Below, piece by piece: positions 9,601 to 15,873 of a DNA stretch of 64,000 nucleotides. Position 1 is the stretch's first letter. Every line of letters begins with the position of its first letter. The notes below the pieces were generated by a model, which was not told where the DNA came from, searched no databases, and saw only the letters and a program-made list of their open reading frames with translations. The stretch lies in assembly GCF_004331435.1 (NCBI RefSeq), contig NZ_SJKA01000027.1:1-64000 (forward strand), read 5' to 3'. Both the position numbers and the translations under genes were made by a program. Source of the stretch: Kribbella sindirgiensis. Its GTDB lineage: Bacteria; Actinomycetota; Actinomycetes; Propionibacteriales; Kribbellaceae.

Positions 9601-9791
9601 AGGCTGAGCGCGGCGATCCAGGACGACTTGCCGGCGCCGTTCGAGTCGGTGGGGCCCTGGCCGGCGACCGTGATCAGGCCGCGGCCGATCATCGGGATCG
9701 GGTGCGTCGACAGGCGGGACAGGTCGACGACCTGCACACCGAGCAGCACCTTGGACCCGAGGATGTCGAACGGTCCGTCCTCAATGCTCAT
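6678..9791 (-). CDS. SMC/MukB/JetC-like coiled-coil ATPase
   Basis: A 1037-aa SMC-architecture protein. The N-terminal ATPase half carries Walker A in TDSNGAGKSSW (about residues 48-60). A long Glu/Ala/Arg-rich coiled coil covers about 230-450, and a globular hinge-like insert about 455-560 (APYREAVVIDAGDAT, GFLLVLANR). The returning coiled coil is at about 560-880. The C-terminal half has Walker B LLLILDEL near residue 934. The canonical LSGGE signature is not visible; the equivalent position reads GNTAQMDEKAVKL. It is the last gene of a four-gene block with 4-8 bp overlaps, whose other members look like MukE and MukF-type partners. Likely role: DNA loop extrusion or entrapment in chromosome organisation or plasmid defence (inference). 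Confidence 0.82.
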   Translation of the reverse strand: MSIEDGPFDILGSKVLLGVQVVDLSRLSTHPIPMIGRGLITVAGQGPTDSNGAGKSSWIAALSLLHADDQWRLTSGAPGAAELLFTAEAAGQEGNWSNVDRGYIVGVFSDPDLTDVDEIEAAAITVWIRINRKASYIDLRWKQGLHIPYGATEAERAAGADALWATLPHSNGRTDFHANKLSQVLYGGQVRCVSFLSTSVRSSPTANLLAEPLNELVPARIFNAIATLTGLDHELEQEQAHRSAEHTQREATKQATADLQRWEQEMATVEAGILQRAAAREALAAAKESWRARSARHLIDGSARNDEILQELTVLDERVAEQEARKEAIEAEIDAFGNEEGMLRDVQLTRQERDKLDARDRELDLAQRSVREQLERLGQEHRRLLEAGRSADGRDLAVAAEEQAEAREVLEEHIGRDHAARVAVEHTTADLKEAESGQTVSAAQQQVLENAGIECGALTDITELPESDRAEWEPRFAPYREAVVIDAGDATVAATALADAGYAGFLLVLANRPGSKSSAKRGPKSADKRFVLDAFFAAIGERATKDNVDDVAGVVAVGQFDEPITGRTARIEAARRRVEAAVEARSKASAALEQARSRVEQAERRTAAARALADADSVQEQILALRETVDRHETDRDTLAPQLQAAKESAETAAGQQLVRDERLKNLEATRRDHDRILDELTGRRLALREEQTTLDLTTRTTAWGGTPAEAEEFILGLADDAQRRTTADWNHQACTQLDDVIRRCFPNARSREEIPTELWEILNGPDGWTNGTLGDRVGLVPALQRTLSSHLAQHETFDSLQQQQIASQRAERNAALERAREGLGEAESTARAHRASLADGIKARLRLVSQEFDRLDQQYGGYGAKLEFPEPDPPAEPDKPWRWTVTPKWRRSEGGPFSAFNVKGNTAQMDEKAVKLVCAAALAGGSDRPLLLILDELGRNLGSQHRREAVALFEQIGRDRNITVIGALQDDMERYALASSRLYVKLRRSSDTMPYNQAPVVKGNEDNAARVELLREWMTSYRGSTPTLELASPTLA

Positions 9792-10450
9792 GCGTCTCCT
9801 CCCGTGGTAGTGCTGACTGGGACGCCGTTGCGGGCGCGGATGGCTTCGGCGATCGGACTGGCCGGCGCCGCCGCGAGGATCAGCTGGTCCTGCAGGCGGC
9901 GACGTGCGGCCGGCGTCAGTCGCTGCAACTGCGGACCCGGGATGTACGACGGCCCGCCCGAATGATCGCCGGACAGCTGGATCAACCCCGCGGCCCGCAA
10001 CCGCTGCAGAGCGAGGCGCCGCTCCTCGCCGCTGATCCTGGTCGTCCGCAGCTCGTCGACCGTGGTGGGGCGAGCGGACTTCCAGCTGTCACCGGTCAGG
10101 ATTCCTTCGCTGCGGGGGATCGCGACGGAATGGATCAGCACGAGCACCAGCACCGCGCGGTCGACGACGGACAACGGCTGCCAGCCTTGAGCCACGAGGC
10201 TGGCGGCGATGTCGTCGTCGTACCCCGCGGTCCAATGGGTGCCGTCGACGTGGACCAGGGTCCGGCCGATGAGCTTGAGCATGCGCTGCACCTGGCGGCG
10301 CAGCGTGACGTCACGGAGGCCGGCGAGCTGCACCTCGGCGACCGGGTGCGCGGCGTACTGCACCGCGCTGAACGCGGCCAGCACCTCGTCCCGGGAGCGG
10401 TCGCTGAGGTCCTGGAGCAACGGATCGAACAACGCATGCTGCTCACTCAT
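9788..10450 (-). CDS. MukE/JetB-like winged-helix (KITE-type) protein
   Basis: A 220-aa helical protein placed directly before the SMC-like gene (4-bp overlap). A charged N-terminal helical part (QVQRMLKLIGRTLV) is followed by a hydrophobic core helix (VVDRAVLVLVLIHSVAI). A winged-helix unit, about residues 120-190, contains TTVDELRTTRISGEERRL and ALQRLRAAGLIQL. This size, architecture and position match the MukE/JetB subunit of MukBEF or Wadjet complexes, which bridges kleisin and ATPase. Direct family membership could not be confirmed. Translation is coupled to the preceding gene by an 8-bp overlap. Confidence 0.6.
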   Translation of the reverse strand: MSEQHALFDPLLQDLSDRSRDEVLAAFSAVQYAAHPVAEVQLAGLRDVTLRRQVQRMLKLIGRTLVHVDGTHWTAGYDDDIAASLVAQGWQPLSVVDRAVLVLVLIHSVAIPRSEGILTGDSWKSARPTTVDELRTTRISGEERRLALQRLRAAGLIQLSGDHSGGPSYIPGPQLQRLTPAARRRLQDQLILAAAPASPIAEAIRARNGVPVSTTTGGDA

Positions 10451-11045
10451 CCGATTCCTCCAGCTCCTGCTCGTCCACGGGCGACACCTGCGGGGACAAC
10501 ACGGCGGCGGGCGGCTCCGGGAGGTGGCGGCAGAGGTCTCGGAGGGTGGTGAGGTCGGCTGCGGTCCAGGTGATGACGCGCGGGCCGAGGCGGACCTCGG
10601 CGGCCTTGTCGTCCCACAGGAGCCAGTGCGTCGCGTGCAGGCGGCGCAGACTGCCGATGATCAGGGTGAGATCGCTCGACTGCTCGGGGCGGCCGCGCAT
10701 CCCGGCGTACACGGATCTGACCTGCGCGAGCGTGCCGGTCGAACCGGGCCAGGCCGGTGCGCTGCGGTCGGTCCAGCAGCAGGCGACGCAGATCGCGAGA
10801 ATGCGGGCCGTCTCGTTCGGCTGCTCGACGGCGACCGGCGGCGCGTCGAGCTCGTCGAGCACGCCGTGACCTGCGCCGGACGGGAGGGTGGGCACCAGCC
10901 AGACCGACGACCCGTCCGGCGCCGCGGCACGGGTGAGACCGGCGACGGCGGGCGTGTCCGGGTCGACCTCGAGCGGCCCGGCGGACTGCACCTTCGCCCA
11001 CCACATCGCGTTGTACAGCCGCCGCTCGACAGCTTCGGTGCTCAT
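10443..11045 (-). CDS. second small winged-helix subunit of the SMC operon
   Basis: A 200-aa protein of unknown family. It begins MSTEAVERRLYNAMWWAKVQ and has a central helical segment. A C-terminal winged-helix-like unit at about 120-175 contains TLIIGSLRRLHATHWLLWDD and VITWTAADLTTLRDLC, and an acidic tail ends EQELEESDE. Its ATG overlaps the stop of the kleisin-like gene (ATGA), and its own stop overlaps the next start, so the products are probably made in fixed ratio. Position suggests a KITE-like or regulatory subunit. MukBEF has only one such small protein, so a second is unusual. The alternative is a DNA-binding regulator of the operon. Confidence 0.6.
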   Translation of the reverse strand: MSTEAVERRLYNAMWWAKVQSAGPLEVDPDTPAVAGLTRAAAPDGSSVWLVPTLPSGAGHGVLDELDAPPVAVEQPNETARILAICVACCWTDRSAPAWPGSTGTLAQVRSVYAGMRGRPEQSSDLTLIIGSLRRLHATHWLLWDDKAAEVRLGPRVITWTAADLTTLRDLCRHLPEPPAAVLSPQVSPVDEQELEESDE

Positions 11046-12232
11046 CGGACCACCCGGCGGAACACGCCTTCGGTCGCCCACGGCGTACCGGCGGTGGGGT
11101 CGATCCGCATGCCGTCGGACCACACCAGCTCGTAGTCGAGCTCGTCGTGCAGGTGCGCCGCCGTCAGCTCGGCGAGCACGCGGCGCGCGGTGATCCAGTC
11201 GCCTGCCTCGTCGATGACCTCGACGATGTCGACGCTCGGGCGCCCGGCGAGCACCCGCTCCGCCTCGGCGCGGAGGTCCTCACGGTCCGTCGCGGCGGCG
11301 GACTCCGGAGCGTCCGCATCCGCCGTCGGACGCGGTGGCGCCATCCGCGCCGTCCCGCTGCGACGTCCCGTTTCGACTGCCTCGACCATCGTCTGCGCGG
11401 AGAAGTCCGGCGCGGCGGCGTCGAACAGCAGCCCGTCGAGTACGGCGGCCAGCGTGCCGGGATCGCTGCCCCGGGAGAAGGTCAACCAGGTCTCGATGGG
11501 CAGCAGGCCGAGCGCCCGTGTCGTGCCGGCGCGCTCGACCAGGCGCCCGGCGGCGAGCTGGACAGCATCGGCGTACGCCGCCAGCGCCATCCGGAGCGAG
11601 GTGCAGTCGCGGTGCAGCTCGGGCCAGCGGTCCAGGACCAGCCGGTGCACCTTCTCGGCCTGCTCGATCAGGCGCTCGTTGCCCCAGGCGAGCTGGGCGT
11701 TCTCCCGGAGCTGGGCGGTGGTGCTGGTCGAGACCAGGATGGCGAGCTCGTTGCCGAGCAGGCGGAAGACCTTGGTCAGGCGGCCGATCGAGGCGCTGCC
11801 GTCGTCGGCCGTCGCCTGCGGGTCGCTGACGCTGTGCGCCTCGAGGGTGAGCAGCTGGTGCAGCTCGCCCTGACCGCCCTGGACGGACATCCGCCGCAGG
11901 AACATCAGCATCACGTACGGCGCGAAGGCCGCGCGGTGCCGCAACTCGTTCGGACGGTCGACGAGTTTGGTGATCGCGCCGTACTGCCGGAGGACCTCGA
12001 AGCGGCGGACGATCACGTCGTGCGGATACGCCCGGCAGGCGAGGGTGGCCTGCTCGACGGTCAGCCCGTCGCTGCCCGCCTCGGCGAACGCGTCCAGGAT
12101 CGCCTGGTCGGCGTCGAGCAGATCCGGGTCGACGATCATCGCGCCGGCCTCGCGGGCGAGCACGGCGAACACCTGACGGTAGACCCGCAGCACCGCCGCG
12201 TCGGCCTCGGCGTCGAGCAGTGTCGCGTCCAT
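11042..12232 (-). CDS. MukF/JetA-like kleisin candidate
   Basis: A 396-aa protein, first of the SMC operon. The N-terminal ~110 residues form a winged helix (DGLTVEQATLACRAYPHDV, IVRRFEVLRQYGAITKLV). A helical-bundle region of about 170-250 has WGNERLIEQAEKVHRLVLDR and LRMALAAYADAVQLAAGRLV, then a linker rich in Ala and Pro near 300. The C-terminal ~70 residues (VDIVEVIDEAGDWITARRVL) could cap the ATPase head. This order resembles MukF and JetA kleisins. The ATG at 12232 is preceded by GGGAGGG and lies 19 nt below a predicted start site. An in-frame upstream extension lacks coding character. Confidence 0.65.
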   Translation of the reverse strand: MDATLLDAEADAAVLRVYRQVFAVLAREAGAMIVDPDLLDADQAILDAFAEAGSDGLTVEQATLACRAYPHDVIVRRFEVLRQYGAITKLVDRPNELRHRAAFAPYVMLMFLRRMSVQGGQGELHQLLTLEAHSVSDPQATADDGSASIGRLTKVFRLLGNELAILVSTSTTAQLRENAQLAWGNERLIEQAEKVHRLVLDRWPELHRDCTSLRMALAAYADAVQLAAGRLVERAGTTRALGLLPIETWLTFSRGSDPGTLAAVLDGLLFDAAAPDFSAQTMVEAVETGRRSGTARMAPPRPTADADAPESAAATDREDLRAEAERVLAGRPSVDIVEVIDEAGDWITARRVLAELTAAHLHDELDYELVWSDGMRIDPTAGTPWATEGVFRRVVR

Positions 12233-12257
12233 CCGCACTCCCTCCCGTGAGAAAAGG

Positions 12258-12285
12258 ACTCTAACCACCCGCACCGACAGACCAA
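12258..12285 (-). promoter_or_regulatory. promoter of the SMC-like operon
   Basis: On the minus strand, TTGGTC (-35, 12280-12285) and TAGAGT (-10, 12258-12263) are separated by 16 bp. The leader would be about 19 nt and contains GGGAGGG before the kleisin ATG. It is divergent from the methyltransferase promoter with under 60 bp between them. Confidence 0.5.
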
Positions 12286-12318
12286 AACCGGCCCGCCACC
12301 GGCCTGTGGAAAACCGGA

Positions 12319-12346
12319 TGACGGCGGAACTGCGGCTGCCTACCAT
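12319..12346 (+). promoter_or_regulatory. promoter of the rRNA methyltransferase leader
   Basis: TGACGG (12319-12324) and TACCAT (12341-12346) are 16 bp apart. A start near 12353 would give a ~135-nt leader holding a short open reading frame and hairpins before the methyltransferase ATG. Confidence 0.4.
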
Positions 12347-12356
12347 CCGAGGTGTG

Positions 12357-12480
12357 ATGAGAATCCTTGGCTGACGCGGTCGGGAAGGCCGCGTCAGTAC
12401 CACGGCACCCTCTTGGTGTCGCCCCGCCGGAGTGGACCCCCTGGGTCCCCGGCGCGCTTGCTGATTCTCTCCGTACGGAG
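12357..12480 (+). promoter_or_regulatory. candidate translation/transcription attenuator leader
   Basis: A five-codon open reading frame (12357-12374, peptide MRILG) has GAGG just upstream. Its stop codon lies inside the left arm of a 9-bp perfect stem (12371-12379 with 12389-12397). A smaller stem follows (12434-12439 with 12443-12448). The Shine-Dalgarno GGAG (12477-12480) of the methyltransferase is the right arm of a CTCC-GTAC-GGAG hairpin. This layout fits ribosome-mediated attenuation of an antibiotic-resistance-type methyltransferase. It is inferred from sequence only. Confidence 0.4.
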
Positions 12481-12487
12481 CCTGCAC

Positions 12488-13294
12488 ATGACTGTGCACC
12501 CTTTTGTCCGCTCTATCGGCGCGCAACACCCTCGTGTCCGTGACCTGCTCGCGCTCCGCAAGGACGGTTCGCCCGGCCGGATCATGGTCGAAGGCACCTG
12601 GGAACACGACCGCCTGCTGACCACGACCGCCACCATCGAGGCCTTCTTCTGGTGCCCTGAAGCCGGCCCCGAGGCCGGTCCGGCGGTCGTCGATCGGATC
12701 GCCGACCGCGCCACCGAGGTGTACCGGATCTCGGAGAAGCTTCTCGCCCGGCTGTCCCGCAAGACCCGCTCGGACGGCCTGATCTCGATCGCGAGGGTCC
12801 CGGAGTGGCGGCCGCAGACGTTCCGCTTCACCAGCCGGTCCCTGGTCCTGGTGGCCGACGGCGTCGAGTACGCCGGGAACCTCGGCACCCTGATCCGCAC
12901 GGCGGACGCCGCCAACGCCGACTGCCTGGTCCTGACCAGCCGCCGCGCCCGCCCGACCCACCCCGCCGTGTACTCCGCGAGCCGCGGCACCGTCCTCTCG
13001 ACCCCGATCGTGGAGTTCGACGACATCCCGTCCGCGGCCGCGTGGCTGCGGAGCCACCGGTTCCGCGTGCACCTCGCCGATCCGGCCGCCACGGGCACCT
13101 ACCGAGTCCCGCAGTACGACGGTCCGACCGCGTTCGTGGTCGGCTCGGAGGGGTCGGGGCTGTCGCGGGCGTGGCACGACGAGGGGTTCGACGCGGTGTC
13201 GATCCCGATGCTCGGCCAGGCGGACTCCCTGAACGTCGCGCTGTCGGCCGGAATCCTGCTGTTCGAGGCGCGGGCCCGGAAGGAAGGCTGGTGA
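12488..13294 (+). CDS. TrmH/SpoU-family RNA 2'-O-methyltransferase (TsnR/AviRb-like)
   Basis: A 268-aa SPOUT methyltransferase. An N-terminal substrate-binding domain (about 1-110) ends in LISIARVPEW. The alpha/beta knot domain follows, with motif 1 YAGNLGTLIRTADA, motif 2 VVGSEGSGLS and motif 3 IPMLGQADSLNVALSAGI, where the SAM knot forms. Length and domain order match TsnR and AviRb enzymes that methylate 23S rRNA riboses and confer thiopeptide or avilamycin resistance, but a housekeeping tRNA or rRNA target is equally possible. The ATG at 12488 has GGAG 7 nt upstream. An in-frame TTG at 12413 would add 25 residues of non-conserved sequence through the leader. Confidence 0.85.
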   Translation: MTVHPFVRSIGAQHPRVRDLLALRKDGSPGRIMVEGTWEHDRLLTTTATIEAFFWCPEAGPEAGPAVVDRIADRATEVYRISEKLLARLSRKTRSDGLISIARVPEWRPQTFRFTSRSLVLVADGVEYAGNLGTLIRTADAANADCLVLTSRRARPTHPAVYSASRGTVLSTPIVEFDDIPSAAAWLRSHRFRVHLADPAATGTYRVPQYDGPTAFVVGSEGSGLSRAWHDEGFDAVSIPMLGQADSLNVALSAGILLFEARARKEGW

Positions 13295-13340
13295 TGCGTT
13301 CGGCAGAATGGCATCGCCGCCGAAGACAAGGAGAATGCCC

Positions 13341-14321
13341 GTGCCGTTCGAGCCAGGCGAGGTCGTCGCCCCGTCCGATCCGCGCATCGTCCTGGAAGGA
13401 CAGTGGGGACAGCAGCCCGGCGTGGCGATCACCGTCAACTCCGGGTCGCGGATCTCGTTCTCGTACGCCGGGGAGCGGGTGCAACTGCTGTTCGACACCG
13501 ACGGGCTGACCGTGGCGCCGCACCTGTGGGTCACGGTCGACGACGGCGAGCCCTCGTTGCACGTGCTCGAAGGACCAGTCATCGAGCTGTCTGCGCCCGA
13601 TGGCCGGCACCAGGTGTCGGTGGTGGTGAAGGACGTCAACGAGCACGTCAACCGGTGGAACCCGCCGTTCGAGTGCGCGGTCGTGTTCGCCGGTCTGGTG
13701 CTCGACGTACGGTCGGCGTTGCGGCTCAGCGGCCGGCCGAGCGGTCCCCGGGTGGAGTTCTACGGCGACTCGATCACGCAGGGCGTGCGGTCGCTGAGCG
13801 AGCACCCGGAGTCGGAGGGCGCGGACGGTACGACGTCGTACGCGTATCTGACCGCGCGCGCGTTCGGCGCCACGTCGTACCAGGTCGGGTTCGGGAGCCA
13901 GGGGATCAGCAAGCCGGGGAACGGCGAGGTGCCGGCCGGGGCCGACTCGTTCGGGTGGAACTTCGCCGGCTCGCCGGCCGAGCGGGTCGAGCCGTCGGAC
14001 GTGGTGGTGATCAACCTCGGCGTGAACGATCCGACGCTGGAGGTCGAGGAGTACGCCGGTTACGTACGCCGGGTGCGGGCGGCGTACCCGGCCGCGACGA
14101 TCGTGTCGCTGACCCCGTTCAACGGCAAGCACGCGGACACGATCGAGGCCGCGGTGAAGTCCCTCGACGACCCGAACCTGGTCTATGTCGACTCCACCGG
14201 CTGGATCACCGAAGCCGACTGCACCGACCAGGTCCACCCCACAGTCGAAGGCCACGCCAAGATCGCCACCCACCTGATCAAGGCACTAGAAACCCAAACC
14301 TCACTCCACCGCCCCGCCTGA
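13341..14321 (+). CDS. SGNH/GDSL hydrolase, CE2-like two-domain esterase
   Basis: A 326-aa protein. An N-terminal beta-sandwich of ~110 residues is followed by an SGNH hydrolase domain with the nucleophile serine in FYGDSITQGV (block I), VINLGVNDPT (block III, Asn) and the Asp/His pair in CTDQVHPT near the C-terminus. This arrangement is that of carbohydrate esterase family 2-like acetyl esterases. No signal peptide is evident, so it is probably cytoplasmic. The GTG at 13341 was chosen because AAGGAGA lies 7 nt upstream; the ATG at 13335 sits only 1 nt from that SD. It starts 46 bp after the methyltransferase, possibly in one transcript. Confidence 0.82.
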   Translation: MPFEPGEVVAPSDPRIVLEGQWGQQPGVAITVNSGSRISFSYAGERVQLLFDTDGLTVAPHLWVTVDDGEPSLHVLEGPVIELSAPDGRHQVSVVVKDVNEHVNRWNPPFECAVVFAGLVLDVRSALRLSGRPSGPRVEFYGDSITQGVRSLSEHPESEGADGTTSYAYLTARAFGATSYQVGFGSQGISKPGNGEVPAGADSFGWNFAGSPAERVEPSDVVVINLGVNDPTLEVEEYAGYVRRVRAAYPAATIVSLTPFNGKHADTIEAAVKSLDDPNLVYVDSTGWITEADCTDQVHPTVEGHAKIATHLIKALETQTSLHRPA

Positions 14322-14394
14322 CCTCAGCACACCCTCCCGAACACGGCCGTCCGGGATCGCTCCGAGTCGTGGCGTTTGGTTGGGCGCCGGAACG

Positions 14395-14444
14395 TCGAGT
14401 CGTGGATCGAGGCTGCGCTTGGACCGCCGATATCCACGACTCGA
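14395..14444. repeat. 13-bp perfect inverted repeat
   Basis: TCGAGTCGTGGAT (14395-14407) pairs perfectly with ATCCACGACTCGA (14432-14444) around a 24-nt loop. A third, partial copy (GAGTCGTGG) lies near 14364. It sits between the esterase stop and the DinB-like remnant. There is no T-tract. It may terminate the esterase mRNA or mark a rearrangement point. Confidence 0.7.
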
Positions 14445-14460
14445 GGACCGCGGATGCGTG

Positions 14461-14625
14461 ATGGGGGCGCTGCGGTCGGCGGTGGAGGCTGATTGGGGTG
14501 TGCGGGCCGGGACGATCGAGTGGAGTTGCCGGGCGACGGCCGAGCACATCGGGCAGGCGCAACTGCATTGGGCGTCTCAGCTCGCGGTCGGTGCGCGGAC
14601 GCAGTACGTGCGCTGGTCCGCGGAG
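14461..14625 (+). pseudogene. N-terminal fragment of a DinB/maleylpyruvate-isomerase-like gene
   Basis: The frame from ATG 14461 encodes about 55 residues resembling the start of a DinB/MDMPI four-helix-bundle protein: MGALRSAVEADWGV, then WSCRATAEHIG with a conserved His, then LHWASQLAVGA. Similarity stops abruptly at about 14625, where the DUF1801 homology begins in a different frame. The remaining helices are missing, so it cannot make a functional bundle. It looks like the 5' end of a gene joined by deletion to its neighbour. Confidence 0.55.
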
Positions 14626-14921
14626 TGCTCGACCAGGTACGCCGTACGATCCACGCCGCCGTACCCGACGCAGCCGAAAAGATCAGCTACCAGATGCCGA
14701 CCATCACCCTCGACGGCACACCCCTGCTCCACTTCAGCGCCTGGAAGACCCACATCGCCATCTACCCCATCCCACCCACCGACCAGCCCCTCACCGCAGC
14801 CCTCACCCCCTACCGCTCCGGCAAAGGCACCCTCAAATTCCCCCTCGACAAACCCATCCGTTACGACCTCATCACCCGTGTCGCCCGGGCGTTTGTTGCC
14901 GCCCGCAACAGTCAGGAGTAG
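14625..14921 (+). pseudogene. DUF1801 (YdhG-like) protein body, N-terminally truncated
   Basis: The frame from about 14625 to the stop at 14921 encodes a nearly complete DUF1801 domain of 98 residues: VRRTIHAAVPDAAEKISYQM, PLLHFSAWKTHIAIYPIPP, and GKGTLKFPLDKPIRYDLITR. Full-length members normally have 10-25 residues before this, including their start. Here the upstream part is replaced by the DinB-like fragment in another frame. Translation could still begin at a GTG at 14625 or a TTG at 14493, but neither has a ribosome binding site, so expression is doubtful. Its end overlaps the converging lipoprotein gene by 10 bp. Confidence 0.6.
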
Positions 14922-15838
14922 GCCGGCTCGATCGCCCGTGCCAGCATCACGATCGGAATTGGACGCATCTGTTCGATCGGCGCGGAGGCGATCGCCACGT
15001 ACACGCCCTTGCCGGTCTTGAAGACCAGGAAGCCTTGGGTCTGCTGCCAGCCTTCTGTGCCGACCGTCACGCGATGCGACTCGTTCGACTTGGCGTTCTC
15101 TTGGAGAATGTTGAAGCTGAACGCGTTGCCGGAACCTGCCCGGCCCGCGGTGACCCAGACCGCACGGGCCGCCGAACCCCACTGGCACCAGAGTTGCTGG
15201 TCGACGAGGGCATCGCGCCGGACGACGGCCTTCGCGCCGAGAACGTGTTCGGCCGCCGCGGTACCGCGGTCGCATTCAGGCCGGACTGTCGTCAGGGGCG
15301 CGGCGGGCAGGCCGCCCGGAAGTTCGGCGATCCTCCGGGCGATCGATCGGAGTTCGTCCATAGTTCCGGCGCCGTCGTTGTCGACCCGGAGCCGGACCTG
15401 ACGACCCTCGGTGCGGAACACGAGCCAGGGAGCGGCCGCCGCCGGGTTGAGCGCCCACGAACCGTTGCCCAGGCCGCCGTCGGTGACCTTCGCGGCGTAC
15501 CCCAGGCGCGCCGCCGACAGTTCGTCGGCCTTGCGGTACGCGACCGCCTGCTCGTCGGTCACGGGAAGGATGGAGACCTTGACCCAGATCCGGTGAGTCT
15601 GCTGGTCGGCGTCCACGAGAGCGCAGGTGTCCGACAGCGGGGCGCCGAGCTTGGGTCCGCCGCTGTCGCCGCCGTCGGCGCTGTCGGCGCTGTCGGTGGT
15701 CCAGTTGCCGGCGAGTTGCGGACGTACTCGCTCGCAGACATCGCCGCTCGGAATCGGAGCGGTCTTGTTCGTCGTGTCGGGGTTGCAGCCGAGCAAAGTC
15801 AGTAGGAGAAGCGTGGCGATGACGGCTCGGCGGTGCAT
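14912..15838 (-). CDS. putative lipoprotein of unknown function
   Basis: A 308-aa protein with a lipoprotein signal. The n-region MHRRAVI and a hydrophobic stretch ATLLLLTLLGC place the lipobox cysteine at residue 18. A low-complexity DSADSADGGDSGG stretch follows near residue 50. The mature part reads like two similar halves, each with CALVDA.../CQWGS-type cysteines, and recalls actinomycete DUF3558-like envelope lipoproteins. The function is unknown. The start at 15838 has GGGAGGG upstream; a much longer upstream reading in this frame is antisense to the SWIM gene and was discarded. Confidence 0.75.
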   Translation of the reverse strand: MHRRAVIATLLLLTLLGCNPDTTNKTAPIPSGDVCERVRPQLAGNWTTDSADSADGGDSGGPKLGAPLSDTCALVDADQQTHRIWVKVSILPVTDEQAVAYRKADELSAARLGYAAKVTDGGLGNGSWALNPAAAAPWLVFRTEGRQVRLRVDNDGAGTMDELRSIARRIAELPGGLPAAPLTTVRPECDRGTAAAEHVLGAKAVVRRDALVDQQLWCQWGSAARAVWVTAGRAGSGNAFSFNILQENAKSNESHRVTVGTEGWQQTQGFLVFKTGKGVYVAIASAPIEQMRPIPIVMLARAIEPAYS

Positions 15839-15873
15839 GGTGATTGATCCCTCCCCAGGTAAGTGGTTGGAGC

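Noticed and set aside
7290..9965. 891-codon plus-strand frame opposite the SMC-like gene
   Set aside because: Shadow frame created by GC-rich third positions; no domains.
12233..13651. Upstream extension of the kleisin-like protein
   Set aside because: It is antisense to the methyltransferase, and the ATG at 12232 has a ribosome site and promoter.
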